DNA of 64,000 bases from Rhizobium indicum. GTDB taxonomy: Bacteria > Pseudomonadota > Alphaproteobacteria > Rhizobiales > Rhizobiaceae. The stretch lies in assembly GCF_005862305.2 (NCBI RefSeq), contig NZ_CP054025.1:1-64000 (forward strand), written 5' to 3'. Under the pieces are notes generated by a model. The model saw only the letters and a list, made by a program, of their open reading frames with translations, made no database searches and was not told the origin of the DNA. Position numbers and translations under genes: made by a program. The stretch's first letter is position 1. Each line of letters begins with the position of its first letter. Shown here piece by piece: positions 44,223-52,453 of this stretch.

Positions 44223-45812
44223 TCAATGAGCGCCGGCGCCACCGCCGGCCCGCGGTTTTTGGGTGAGCAGCAGGGCGACGGCTGCAACGGCAAGAACCAC
44301 GCCGATGACGGCGAAGGTATCGGCAAAACCGAGGATCAGGGCCTGGCGTTTGACGACCTGGCCAAGCGCCACGACGGCCTTCTGGGCTGCGACGGCATGG
44401 TCGGAGACACCATGCTGCACGAAGTAGGCTGTCAATTGGTCGAGACGGGTGCGGACTTCGTCGCGGCCGAGCGTTACCGACTGGCCGATGATGTTCGAGT
44501 GGAACTGCTCGCGTTTGGTCAGCACCGTGCCGAGCATCGCCGTGCCGACGGCGCCGCCGAGATTGCGCAGCATGTTGGTCAGGCCCGAGGCAGCGGCCGC
44601 ATCTGAAGGCGCGATGCCGGCGGTGGTGATGGCGGTGATCGGCGTCAGCACCAGGGCCTGGCCGATGGCGCGGATGATGTTCGGAATCCAGAACTGGTCA
44701 CCGGCGGTATCGGCTGACAACGTGATGTTCATGAAGCAGCTGATCGCAAAGATCGAGATGCCGAGGAAGCCGATATACCGCGCATCGAAGCGCTTCATCA
44801 TCATCGGGACAAGCGGGATCAAAAGCAGCTGTGGCAGGCCGGTCCAGGCCAGCACGTTGCCGATCTGCTCGGCATTGTAGCGCTGCACCTGGCCGAGATA
44901 TTGCGGCAGGATGTAGACGGTGCCGAAGAGGGCGACGCCGACCAGCACGTTGACGGCAACGCCGATGCCGAAATTGCGCTGCCTCAGCAGGCTGAGCTTG
45001 ACCAGCGGCTTCTTCACCGTGAGCTCGATCCAAATGAAGGCGACGAGGAAGGCAAAGGCAAGGATACTGAGCTTGACGATGAAGGGCGAGGAGAACCAGT
45101 CCTCCTTATTGCCTTCCTCGAGCACCGTCTGCAGCGCCGACAGACCAATGGCCATGGTGAAGATCCCCGCCCAGTCGCCTTCCCTCAGCAGGCCGAGCTG
45201 CATCGGCTGCTTGTCGAGCGTCAGGGCAAGGGCGACCGCCATGATGGCGCTTGGAATGGCATTGATGAAGAAGATCGTCTGCCAGCCGTAATTTTCGGTG
45301 AGGTAGCCGCCGATGGTCGGGCCGATCGCCGGTGCGAAGGTCACCGAGAGCGCGAAAATCGCCAGGCCGAGCGGCTGCTGCGACTTCGGCAGCTTAGTCA
45401 GCACCATGGTGAAAGCCATGGGGATCAGCACGCCGCCGGCAAAGCCCTGCAGGCCGCGCAGCACGATCATCGTGCCGAGATCATGCGCGAAGGCGCAGGC
45501 GATCGAAAACAGCGGAAAGAGGACGGAATTGACGAGGATATAGCGGCGGAAAGAGAAGACGTTGCTGAAATAGGCCGTCAACGGGATGACGACGATCTCG
45601 CCAATCAGATAGGAGGTGGAGATCCAGGCGCCGTTATCGACGCCTGTTCCGATGCCGCCCTCGATGTCGAGAAGCGAGGCATTGGTGATCTGGATGTTGA
45701 GGATCGCCATGAAGGCACCGATCATGCCGGCGAGAACGGCGATCCAGTCTCTGGTGCTGGCGCCGGTTTTCGGCTGCGGAACGGCGATGGCTGTTGCTGC
45801 GATGGTGGGCAT
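44223..45812 (-). CDS. emrB: Multidrug efflux MFS transporter, EmrB/DHA2 (14-TM) type
   Basis: A 529-residue major-facilitator protein with 14 predicted membrane segments. Motifs are FMAILNIQITNASLLDIEGGIG (DHA2 helix 1), GAWISTSYLIGEIVVIPLTAY, GLQGFAGGVLIPMAF and PAIGPTIGGYLTENYGWQTIFFINA. ATG 45812 has GAGGAG upstream. It lies 25 bases after the membrane-fusion gene on the same strand, so EmrA and EmrB would form a proton-driven pump spanning the periplasm with a TolC-type channel encoded elsewhere. It is controlled from the 47023-47157 region by the divergent TetR gene. Confidence 0.93.
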   Translation of the reverse strand: MPTIAATAIAVPQPKTGASTRDWIAVLAGMIGAFMAILNIQITNASLLDIEGGIGTGVDNGAWISTSYLIGEIVVIPLTAYFSNVFSFRRYILVNSVLFPLFSIACAFAHDLGTMIVLRGLQGFAGGVLIPMAFTMVLTKLPKSQQPLGLAIFALSVTFAPAIGPTIGGYLTENYGWQTIFFINAIPSAIMAVALALTLDKQPMQLGLLREGDWAGIFTMAIGLSALQTVLEEGNKEDWFSSPFIVKLSILAFAFLVAFIWIELTVKKPLVKLSLLRQRNFGIGVAVNVLVGVALFGTVYILPQYLGQVQRYNAEQIGNVLAWTGLPQLLLIPLVPMMMKRFDARYIGFLGISIFAISCFMNITLSADTAGDQFWIPNIIRAIGQALVLTPITAITTAGIAPSDAAAASGLTNMLRNLGGAVGTAMLGTVLTKREQFHSNIIGQSVTLGRDEVRTRLDQLTAYFVQHGVSDHAVAAQKAVVALGQVVKRQALILGFADTFAVIGVVLAVAAVALLLTQKPRAGGGAGAH

Positions 45813-45837
45813 GACACGAACTCCTCGTCCCCCGGCA

Positions 45838-47022
45838 CTAGCTGCGGTCGTTCTTGGTATCGATGCTTGGCTGTACGGACATGCCGGGGCGCAGGTCGCC
45901 GTTTGCGGCGGCGTCACCGTCGAGCACGATCTTCACAGGAATGCGCTGGACGACCTTGGTGAAGTTGCCGGTCGCGTTGTCAGGCGGCAGCAGCGCGAAT
46001 TCCTGGCCGCTTGCCGGCGCGAGGCTGTCGACATGGCCGTGATAGGTGCGGCCCGGGAACATATCGACCTCGATATCGACAGGCTGGCCGGCCTGGACGT
46101 CAGTGAGCTGGGTTTCCTTGTAGTTGGCGATGACATAGGCAGCCGTCGTCGGTACGACCGACATCAGCTGAGTGCCGGCCTGGACATATTGGCCGACGCG
46201 TAGCGTCCGGTTGCCGACGGTGCCGTCGACGGGCGCGGTGATCGTCGCATAAGAGAGGTTGAGTTCGGCCTGGTGCTGGACGGCCTGGCTTCGCGCAAGG
46301 GCCGCTCTCGCTTGGGCAAGCTCGGCGTTCAGCAGGTCGACCTGCTTGACGGCGGCATCGAGCGAGGCGCTGTCGCGCACGATCGAGGCCTGGGCGGCAG
46401 CGATCTGCGCGGCGGCCTGCTGCGCCGTCTGAACCGGGGCATAACCGCTGGTGGCGAGGTTCGAATAACGCTTGTTGTTCTGCTCGGCAAAGGTCTCATT
46501 GGCGCGGTCGACGTCGACGGTCGCGCGGGCGGCGGCAATCGTCGACTGCTGGATATCGAGAGAAGCCTGCTTGGCGTTGACGGTAGCTTCGGCCGCGGCG
46601 ACATCGGCCTTGGCCTGATCGAGGGCCGCCTTGAAGTCGCGATCGTCGATGCGGGCGAGCGGCTGCCCGACCTTCACCGTCTCGTTGTCCATGACCAGCA
46701 CCTCGGCGAGATAGCCGGAAACCTTGGGGGCGATGGTGCTGTTGTCGGCCTTCACATAGGCATCGTCTGTCGAGATATGGAAGCGGCCGACCGTCCAGTA
46801 ATCATGACCGTAATAGGCGCCGGCGGCGATCAGCACCAGCGCGGTGGCGCCGAGAAGCAGGGAGCGGCCGCCGCGCCCGCGCGTGGGCTTTTCCTCGGCA
46901 ACGGTGGCGGCAGCTTCCGCGACGCGCGGCGGCTGGCCGGCGTCCAGGCTTGCCGGTACGGCTTCGGCAGTGTTTTCGACGGCAGTATTGTTGTTCAAGG
47001 CATGCAGCGACTTAATGGTCAT
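45838..47022 (-). CDS. emrA: Multidrug efflux membrane-fusion protein, EmrA/HlyD type
   Basis: A 394-residue periplasmic adaptor: a cytoplasmic N-terminus, one membrane helix (SLLLGATALVLIAAGAYYGH), then the biotinyl-lipoyl half (VKADNSTIAPKVSGYLAEVLV), a long coiled coil (residues about 110-250, rich in Ala and Gln) and the second lipoyl half (VGNRTLRVGQYVQAGTQLM), with IPVKIVLDGD near the end. ATG 47022 follows AGGAGAAAG. It is the first gene of emrAB. Confidence 0.93.
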   Translation of the reverse strand: MTIKSLHALNNNTAVENTAEAVPASLDAGQPPRVAEAAATVAEEKPTRGRGGRSLLLGATALVLIAAGAYYGHDYWTVGRFHISTDDAYVKADNSTIAPKVSGYLAEVLVMDNETVKVGQPLARIDDRDFKAALDQAKADVAAAEATVNAKQASLDIQQSTIAAARATVDVDRANETFAEQNNKRYSNLATSGYAPVQTAQQAAAQIAAAQASIVRDSASLDAAVKQVDLLNAELAQARAALARSQAVQHQAELNLSYATITAPVDGTVGNRTLRVGQYVQAGTQLMSVVPTTAAYVIANYKETQLTDVQAGQPVDIEVDMFPGRTYHGHVDSLAPASGQEFALLPPDNATGNFTKVVQRIPVKIVLDGDAAANGDLRPGMSVQPSIDTKNDRS

Positions 47023-47100
47023 TGTCTTTCTCCTAATGACGGTCGCCGTCACTTGGGCTGCGGCCTCTGAATTCGAATGAAATGCACTTTAGGAAACTTG

Positions 47101-47116
47101 ATATTTTCCAAAATAT
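47101..47116. promoter_or_regulatory. Palindromic operator between emrAB and tetR
   Basis: ATATTTT-CC-AAAATAT is a perfect 7-bp inverted repeat with a 2-base centre, at 47101-47116 in the 135-base divergent gap. A second palindromic pair (GGAAA/TTTCC) overlaps its left side. Size and place are right for a TetR-family dimer that would repress both directions. Confidence 0.65.
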
Positions 47117-47157
47117 GCATTAGAAAATAGATGTCAATAAGAATTTGGAAAATTGCC

Positions 47158-47805
47158 ATGGTCCAAAATCACGAAATCGAGAAGAAGCCGCGAGGACGCC
47201 CGCAAGTCCGCTGCGACGAGGATACGAGAAGCGTGATCATCGAGGCGGCAAACAGGCAGTTCCACGAGAATGGCTATGCCGCGGCTAGCATCGCTGCGAT
47301 CGCACAGGAGGCCGGCATTTCGACCAAGACGCTCTACCGCCTGTTTCCGACGAAAGGAGATCTCTTTTCAGAGATGATCACGGAGCGCACGGAGCGTTTT
47401 TTGTTGGCGCTTGACCCCGGCACACTCGCCGTGGCCGATCTCAGGCAAGGGTTGGAACGCATGCTGATGGCCTATGGCATGCTGACGCTTTCGGTCGATA
47501 CGATCACCATGACCCGGCTGGTCATCAGCGAGTCTGATCGATTCCCCGAGATCGCCAACGCCTTCTACGAAAAGGCAGTCGTCAGGACCAATACACTGAT
47601 GGAGAACTGGCTGCACAAGCAGATCGATCGTGGACTGATTGCCCTTGATGATCCGCATGCGGCCTGCGGCATGCTGCGCGGGATGATGATCATGGAGCCG
47701 CAGCGTGCCGCGATGCTGCGCCAGGAGCCGCCGCCGAAGATCGAAACGATTGCGGCGCGGGCGAAGATGTGCACCGATCTGTTCTTGAAGGGTTGCGCGC
47801 TCTGA
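47158..47805 (+). CDS. TetR/AcrR-family transcriptional regulator of emrAB
   Basis: A 215-residue protein. The N-terminal helix-turn-helix is VIIEAANRQFHENGYAAASIAAIAQEAGISTKTLYRLFPTKGDLF, followed by an all-helical ligand domain. A basic tail (KKPRGRPQVR) precedes it. ATG 47158 is preceded by a weak GGAA; upstream frames have no better signal. Divergent placement and the operator at 47101-47116 make it the likely repressor of the efflux pump. Confidence 0.9.
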   Translation: MVQNHEIEKKPRGRPQVRCDEDTRSVIIEAANRQFHENGYAAASIAAIAQEAGISTKTLYRLFPTKGDLFSEMITERTERFLLALDPGTLAVADLRQGLERMLMAYGMLTLSVDTITMTRLVISESDRFPEIANAFYEKAVVRTNTLMENWLHKQIDRGLIALDDPHAACGMLRGMMIMEPQRAAMLRQEPPPKIETIAARAKMCTDLFLKGCAL

Positions 47806-47839
47806 AGCATCGCTCAGGCTTCAGAGCGCGATGATTTTC

Positions 47840-47856
47840 GCTGGAGCAATTCCAGC
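47840..47856. terminator. Short hairpin between tetR and uxuA
   Basis: GCTGGA, loop GCAAT, TCCAGC followed by AAAAATGCGCGGCAGTTTTTT lies between the two convergent genes. The surrounding text resembles intergenic repeat sequence common in rhizobial genomes, but no second copy was noticed in this window. Confidence 0.4.
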
Positions 47857-47887
47857 AAAAATGCGCGGCAGTTTTTTGCGTCCACCC

Positions 47888-49075
47888 TCAGTTTGGCGGA
47901 GCGCCCAGCGCATGCAGGATGCCGCGCAGTTCGGCGAGGCCGCGCATGCGGCCGATGGCCGGGTAGCCTGGTGTGACGACCTTGTCGAGGTCGTCGAGCA
48001 TGCGATGGCCATGGTCCGATCGGAACACGATGGTGTCTTCGGGACTGCGGCGGCGGTCTTCCGCGACCAGTTCGCTGAGAACGGCGACCATATCGACGTC
48101 GCCTTCCAGATGCGCGCTTTCATGGAATGTCCGGCCGTCACCCTCGCGCGTCGTGGCACGCAGATGGGCGAAGTGGATGCGCGAGGCAAAGCGTCGGGCG
48201 ATCGCCGGCAGGTCGTTTTCGGCGCGCACGCCGAGGCTGCCGGTGCAATAACACATGCCGTTCGCCGCCGATGGCACCGCATCGAAGAGAGCGGCATAGT
48301 CGTCCGCCGTCGAGGCGATTCGCGGCAGGCCGAACAGCGAACGCGGCGGATCATCGGGATGCAGCGTCAGCTTGACACCCCGGGCTTCGGCAGCCGGCGT
48401 CACCGCCTCCAGGAATTCAATCAGGTGCCGGCGCAGTCTTGCGGCATCGATGCCACTATAGGCGACGAGCTTTTCGCGGAAAGCCGGAATGGTCAGAGGT
48501 TCGGTGGTCGACCCCGGCAGAGCCGAGGTGATGATGCGGGTGATATCGGCGATCTCGTCGTCCGTCATCGCTTCGAATACGATACGCGCTCGTTCGCGGT
48601 CTTCGCTAGAATAGTGCTGCGCCGCATCCGGCCGTTCCAGGATGAAGAGATCGAAAGCTGCAAAACGCTCGTGGTCGAAGCGCATGGCGGTGGCGCCGGT
48701 CGGCGTCACGAAATCGAGTTCGGTGCGGGTCCAGTCCACCACCGGCATGAAATTATAGCAGACGATCGGAATACCGCAGGCGGCGACCGCTTCGAGGCTG
48801 GCGATCCACGCCTCGATTTCGGCCTTCGCCTCCCCGCCCTTGCGCTTGACGGCATCGGGAATCGGGATGCTCTCGACGACCGACCAGACAAGCGGCGAGC
48901 GGTCGCCGGGCGTCGTCTCGATCAGAGCCTGGCGTTCGCGCACTTCCTTCTCCGTCCAGGCCCTGCCGATCGGCACCTGATGCAGCGAAGAGACGATATT
49001 CGTCGCGCCCGTCTGGCGGACATCATCCAGCGTCACCGGCGCTTCCGGTCCGAACCATCTCCAACCCTGTCGCAT
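47888..49075 (-). CDS. uxuA: Mannonate dehydratase
   Basis: A 395-residue TIM-barrel protein. The start at 49075 gives MRQGWRWFGPEAPVTLDDVRQTGATNIVSSLH, the characteristic UxuA N-terminus. Metal-site and active-site regions follow: CYNFMPVVDWTRTELDF, LTLHPDDPPRSLFGLPRI, GMCYCTGSLG, RIHFAHLRATTR and FHESAHLEGD. It dehydrates D-mannonate to 2-keto-3-deoxygluconate in hexuronate breakdown. The GntR gene 43 bases upstream on the same strand is the likely regulator. The rest of the pathway (uxuB, uxaC, kdgK) is not in this window. Confidence 0.95.
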   Translation of the reverse strand: MRQGWRWFGPEAPVTLDDVRQTGATNIVSSLHQVPIGRAWTEKEVRERQALIETTPGDRSPLVWSVVESIPIPDAVKRKGGEAKAEIEAWIASLEAVAACGIPIVCYNFMPVVDWTRTELDFVTPTGATAMRFDHERFAAFDLFILERPDAAQHYSSEDRERARIVFEAMTDDEIADITRIITSALPGSTTEPLTIPAFREKLVAYSGIDAARLRRHLIEFLEAVTPAAEARGVKLTLHPDDPPRSLFGLPRIASTADDYAALFDAVPSAANGMCYCTGSLGVRAENDLPAIARRFASRIHFAHLRATTREGDGRTFHESAHLEGDVDMVAVLSELVAEDRRRSPEDTIVFRSDHGHRMLDDLDKVVTPGYPAIGRMRGLAELRGILHALGAPPN

Positions 49076-49118
49076 CCTTCTTCCTTCCCTCTCGCTTTTC
49101 GTTCGTGTTGGCCTGCCG

Positions 49119-49841
49119 TCAGCAGAAATAATCGGGGTAACGCGCGCGCAATTCGTCGACATCGGGAATGACGGCACTCAGATGATGGGTCATGGCGCTG
49201 CGTGCAGCCGCCGCATCATGGGCGGCGAGCGCATCGCGGATGATCATGTGTTCCTGCACGACATTATCCGTGCGCCCAAGCACCGGCAAAGTCAGGCGCC
49301 GCGCCCGGTCGATCTGCACCTTGACCGTTTTCAGGATTGCCCAGATGCCGGGATAACCCGATATCTGCGTGATCGCCTCATGGAAGGCCTCATCCTCCTC
49401 ATGGAAGCTCGAGGCATTGCCGGTCGCGGCATGGGCCTGCTGGCGGGCAATGATGGCGTCGAGACGGGCGATATCGGTGGCCGTCGCGGTCAAAGCCGCA
49501 GCCTCGACGGTCGCGCCTTCGAGCGCCTTGCGCACGACGACCGCCTCAGGGATTGCCGAGACCGGCACCCGCGACACGACGGTGCCCGACTGCGGGTAGA
49601 TATCGACCAGTCCGCCTTCGGAAAGCCGGAGCAGCGCCTCGCGCACCGGCGTGCGACTGACGCCGAAATCATCGGCGATCCGCTTTTCCTGCAGCAGCAT
49701 GCCGGGCGGCATCCGCAGCGACACGATGTCGGCATAGAGGCGATCGTAGATGGCGCCAGCCGTGGTGATACGGCGCAGCCTGCCCCCGGCCTCCCGCGAC
49801 GTCGGGACGACCAAAACTTCGACTTCTGATGCTTGCTGCAT
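49119..49841 (-). CDS. GntR-family regulator (FCD type), probably of uxuA
   Basis: A 240-residue protein with an N-terminal winged helix (AGAIYDRLYADIVSLRMPPG, QEKRIADDFGVSRTPVREALLRLSEGGLV, PQSGTVVSRV) and a C-terminal FCD domain (VVRKALEGATVEAAALTA, FHEEDEAFHEAI and HHLSAVIPDV) holding the His/Asp metal-effector ligands. It is co-oriented with uxuA. Homologues such as UxuR/ExuR respond to mannonate, fructuronate or hexuronates. A palindrome at 49872-49881 is a candidate operator. Confidence 0.9.
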   Translation of the reverse strand: MQQASEVEVLVVPTSREAGGRLRRITTAGAIYDRLYADIVSLRMPPGMLLQEKRIADDFGVSRTPVREALLRLSEGGLVDIYPQSGTVVSRVPVSAIPEAVVVRKALEGATVEAAALTATATDIARLDAIIARQQAHAATGNASSFHEEDEAFHEAITQISGYPGIWAILKTVKVQIDRARRLTLPVLGRTDNVVQEHMIIRDALAAHDAAAARSAMTHHLSAVIPDVDELRARYPDYFC

Positions 49842-49871
49842 GGATATACCGGGACGCTGAAACTCAGTGGC

Positions 49872-49881
49872 ATACTAGTAT
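49872..49881. promoter_or_regulatory. Palindrome upstream of the uxuA regulator
   Basis: ATACTAGTAT is a perfect 10-bp palindrome about 30 bases before the GntR start. On the minus strand it overlaps TATACT, a good -10 hexamer. GntR/FCD operators are short AT-rich palindromes, so autoregulation by blocking RNA polymerase is likely. Confidence 0.5.
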
Positions 49882-50116
49882 ATCAATTTCATCGCCGTGC
49901 CAAGACATGCCGCTCAAGGTTCGGCGCTTCGCGAATTGAGCAAGTCGACCCGCGGGCCGCGGACTCGAGGCAAAAACATCGAACGGCAATTACCGTGTGA
50001 AAGCGCGGGTAAACGGCATAAACCTCGCGGAAATGGAAAGCCCATCTCTACGCCGAGGCACTCTTTGTTTGGAACTTAGATCGTCCAAGTTGGTTGAGAT
50101 CCGCAAGGAGACCCTC

Positions 50117-50521
50117 ATGAAAAAACCAGCACGACGCAAGACAAGCGAAAATACGACTGACGGCGCCCAGCCGAAAACTCCACCTGCCGCGGACGCAGGC
50201 AGACGGAAGATGGTTCGGCGAGCCGCAAAGGAAATCGACAGGCTGAGCGGCGGATCGCCGGCAGCCAGCCGCGAGGAGGAGATCCAAAGAAGGGCCTATT
50301 CCCTGTGGGAGAAGGAAGGGAAGCCGGAAGGCAAGCACGGGCATCACTGGACCCTGGCCGAACATGAACTCGATGCGCAGCAGGGCGAAGCCGACAATCC
50401 TCCAAACCTCGCAGCATTGCGAGAGGCCTCGCGCGAACATACGGATGCATTCCTCGTCAAGACCGATCTCGAGGACGCCGATCAACGCGAAGCCTCCCCC
50501 GGCACACGCGAGCAGGATTGA
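50117..50521 (+). CDS. DUF2934-containing protein
   Basis: A 134-residue hydrophilic protein from ATG 50117 after AAGGAG. A basic N-terminus (KKPARRKTSE) leads to the DUF2934 helix pair, SREEEIQRRAYSLWEKEGKPEG followed by KHGHHWTLAEHEL. The C-terminal part is acidic and low-complexity. DUF2934 proteins are common on rhizobial plasmids and have no known function. It precedes the membrane protein at 50578 on the same strand, 56 bases away, and probably shares its transcript. Confidence 0.82.
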   Translation: MKKPARRKTSENTTDGAQPKTPPAADAGRRKMVRRAAKEIDRLSGGSPAASREEEIQRRAYSLWEKEGKPEGKHGHHWTLAEHELDAQQGEADNPPNLAALREASREHTDAFLVKTDLEDADQREASPGTREQD

Positions 50522-50532
50522 ACTTTCCGCCT

Positions 50533-50565
50533 CGCGCCAATTTCAGACCGCGCGCCAATTTCAGA
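50533..50565 (+). repeat. Tandem 15-bp direct repeat
   Basis: CGCGCCAATTTCAGA occurs at 50533-50547 and 50551-50565, an 18-base period, in the gap just before the ribosome site of the 50578 gene. It may be a slipped-strand duplication or a regulatory pair. Confidence 0.7.
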
Positions 50566-50577
50566 AAGGTCCCCGAC

Positions 50578-50829
50578 ATGGTCGACAAACAGAACTTGAA
50601 CGCTGGCTTCACCGGCACACCCGGCGAGCAGCCGGAGGGACTGACCAAGGTCGCGAAGTCGGCGGCCAAAGAGATGAAACGTGAGGCTTATGCCGTCGCC
50701 TTCGGTGCCAGAGAGCACCCGCATACCGCAAGCGCATTGCTGCTCACCACCGGCATTGTCGCATTCGGGCTTGGCTATCTCCTTGGTCGATCCTCGGCGG
50801 AAGGTTCGACACGGCCATATTGGCGATAG
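50578..50829 (+). CDS. Small membrane protein (ElaB/YqjD-like layout)
   Basis: An 83-residue protein, MVDKQNLNAGFTGTPGEQPE..., ATG 50578 with AAAGG 8 bases upstream; a TTG start at 50518 (overlapping the previous stop) is less likely. An amphipathic middle (LTKVAKSAAKEMKREAYAVA) leads to one membrane segment (SALLLTTGIVAFGLGYLLGR) and a short tail. This layout (charged helix then C-terminal membrane anchor) is like YqjD/ElaB-type proteins that bind ribosomes in stationary phase, but no family was firmly recognised. Confidence 0.7.
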   Translation: MVDKQNLNAGFTGTPGEQPEGLTKVAKSAAKEMKREAYAVAFGAREHPHTASALLLTTGIVAFGLGYLLGRSSAEGSTRPYWR

Positions 50830-51151
50830 CGGCAGCCGCGTCATTTCAACGAGGCGCATGCATCGGTCTTCGCCGATCCCGATGATGCCGCCTTCTTTCT
50901 TTCGGTGCGCTCGTCGGCTGCTGGCTATCAAACCTTCACATCACGCCCGCACCTCAGACGTGTTTTCTGTTGAAGCCGGCCTTACCGTCGTACCTATTTG
51001 CCCCCCATCATCGAACAGAACCAAGTCTGGCCAGACGCCTGTTGCCGGAATACCACGTCGAATGAAGCCATAGATTGCACCATGATCACAGCTTGACAGC
51101 TGTGATCACGATCCTTAGCGAGGCAGCATCGACACGGTCAGGACCGGCAAC
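50830..51151 (+). promoter_or_regulatory. Intergenic region with an 11-bp perfect inverted repeat (51083-51108)
   Basis: No credible gene in these 322 bases. TGATCACAGCT (51083-51093), loop TGAC, AGCTGTGATCA (51098-51108) is a perfect inverted repeat 44 bases before the O-antigen-ligase-like gene. It may be an operator, or a hairpin in the leader RNA. There is no U-run, so a terminator for the preceding gene is less likely. Confidence 0.45.
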
Positions 51152-52426
51152 GTGAATTATTTCAGACAACTCAAGATGGCAGTGCTTTATCCGGGGGACG
51201 AGGCCGGAAGCGCACTCGACCGAAACAACCGCATTGCCGTCTTTCTCTTTGCAATCCTTCCAGGGCTTTCGCCGAACTTTAACTCCTTCATCCTCCTCGC
51301 GTCGATGGTGTGGGGCATCTACTGTCTGGCGACGGGCCGCCTCGTCTTGAACCTCTCGAAATCCGACCGGCTGGTTGCCATTGGCATGTCGATCTACCCG
51401 CTGGTGATGATCGCCAGCATCTTCATCAATCCGCCCTACTCCGAAGTACCGGACTGGATATTCCGGCTCCTGCCTTTCTTTTCCATCTGGCTGATATTGC
51501 CGCGGATGCGGCAATCTCCCGATGGTCGTCTCGTGCCGCTCTTTATCCTCGGCGCAGGCATCGGCATGATCGTCACCTTTCTTTTCAGCCTTCTGCAGAT
51601 CATGTTTCTGATGGACAGGGCAGAGGCTGGAACGTCGAACGCTGCACTCCTCGGCGTGATAGGCATTCTGTTCGGCGGCATTGCGCTTCTCAACATTCAA
51701 TCTCCCAGAAGCGTGGAGCAAAGAATTGCGATATTGGGATATGCCGCGGGTCTAGGCTGCGTTCTGCTTTCCGGAACGCGCTCGGCCTGGCTGGTCATTC
51801 CCGTCCATATCGTCATCTTTCTCTGGTATTTTCGCAAACACAGCTTCCATCTGAGTTTGCGCAGCCTGGCTATTACCAGCTCCTTGCTGTTGGCGGGACT
51901 TATCACCCTGGGCAGCGGCCAGATCCTCCATCGCATCCAGGCGCTTCAGGAAAATCTGACATCGCTCGAACGCACCGACGGCGAGATCACGTCGCTGAGT
52001 GCCCGGTTCGCCTTGTACAAAGGCGCACTATCGGCAATTAGTAAGGACCCGTTGACGGGTTATGGCCCGCAAAACCGGATGGCTTCGGTTTTGGCAGAGC
52101 TTCCCGATAATATAAGGCCGCAACTGCCTTACTCGCATGTCCATAACGGCTTTCTGACCGCGGGAATCGACGCCGGCGTTTTCGGCATTGCAGCGCTTTC
52201 GCTGATGCTGCTGACGCCCGTGATCGGCGCGTGGAGAAAAGAAGCGGGACCGGGCCGGGATTTAGCGATCGCGCTCGCTCTTCTACTTGTCAGCAGCTAC
52301 GTCATAACTGGCAGCTTTGGCATCATGTTCAATCAGAAAGCTTTGGATCCGATCTTCGCCTACATGGTTGCCCTTATTTGTGCGGATCGCGGCAGCACGG
52401 GCTTTGCACCAGTCGTTCGGAGCTGA
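51152..52426 (+). CDS. O-antigen ligase / polymerase family (Wzy/WaaL type) membrane protein
   Basis: A 424-residue protein with about eleven hydrophobic segments and one large periplasmic loop (residues about 270-340: IQALQENLTSLERTDGEITSLS and LTGYGPQNRMASVLAE). The family motif of the Wzy_C domain appears as YSHVHNGFLTAGIDAGVFG with the conserved His. It starts at GTG 51152 with AGGA upstream; ATG 51176 is an alternative. It would polymerise or ligate surface polysaccharide repeat units. It converges with the CapD-like gene. Confidence 0.88.
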   Translation: MNYFRQLKMAVLYPGDEAGSALDRNNRIAVFLFAILPGLSPNFNSFILLASMVWGIYCLATGRLVLNLSKSDRLVAIGMSIYPLVMIASIFINPPYSEVPDWIFRLLPFFSIWLILPRMRQSPDGRLVPLFILGAGIGMIVTFLFSLLQIMFLMDRAEAGTSNAALLGVIGILFGGIALLNIQSPRSVEQRIAILGYAAGLGCVLLSGTRSAWLVIPVHIVIFLWYFRKHSFHLSLRSLAITSSLLLAGLITLGSGQILHRIQALQENLTSLERTDGEITSLSARFALYKGALSAISKDPLTGYGPQNRMASVLAELPDNIRPQLPYSHVHNGFLTAGIDAGVFGIAALSLMLLTPVIGAWRKEAGPGRDLAIALALLLVSSYVITGSFGIMFNQKALDPIFAYMVALICADRGSTGFAPVVRS

Positions 52427-52453
52427 CGTCTGGCGCCCTTGAGTCTGCAGACC

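Noticed and set aside
45838..47070. Repeated-looking Gly/Asp-rich frame on the plus strand opposite emrA
   Set aside because: It reflects the coiled coil of EmrA read backward and has no start signal.
50482..50931. 149-residue frame on the minus strand
   Set aside because: Overlaps two genes with good ribosome sites on the other strand and has no domain.
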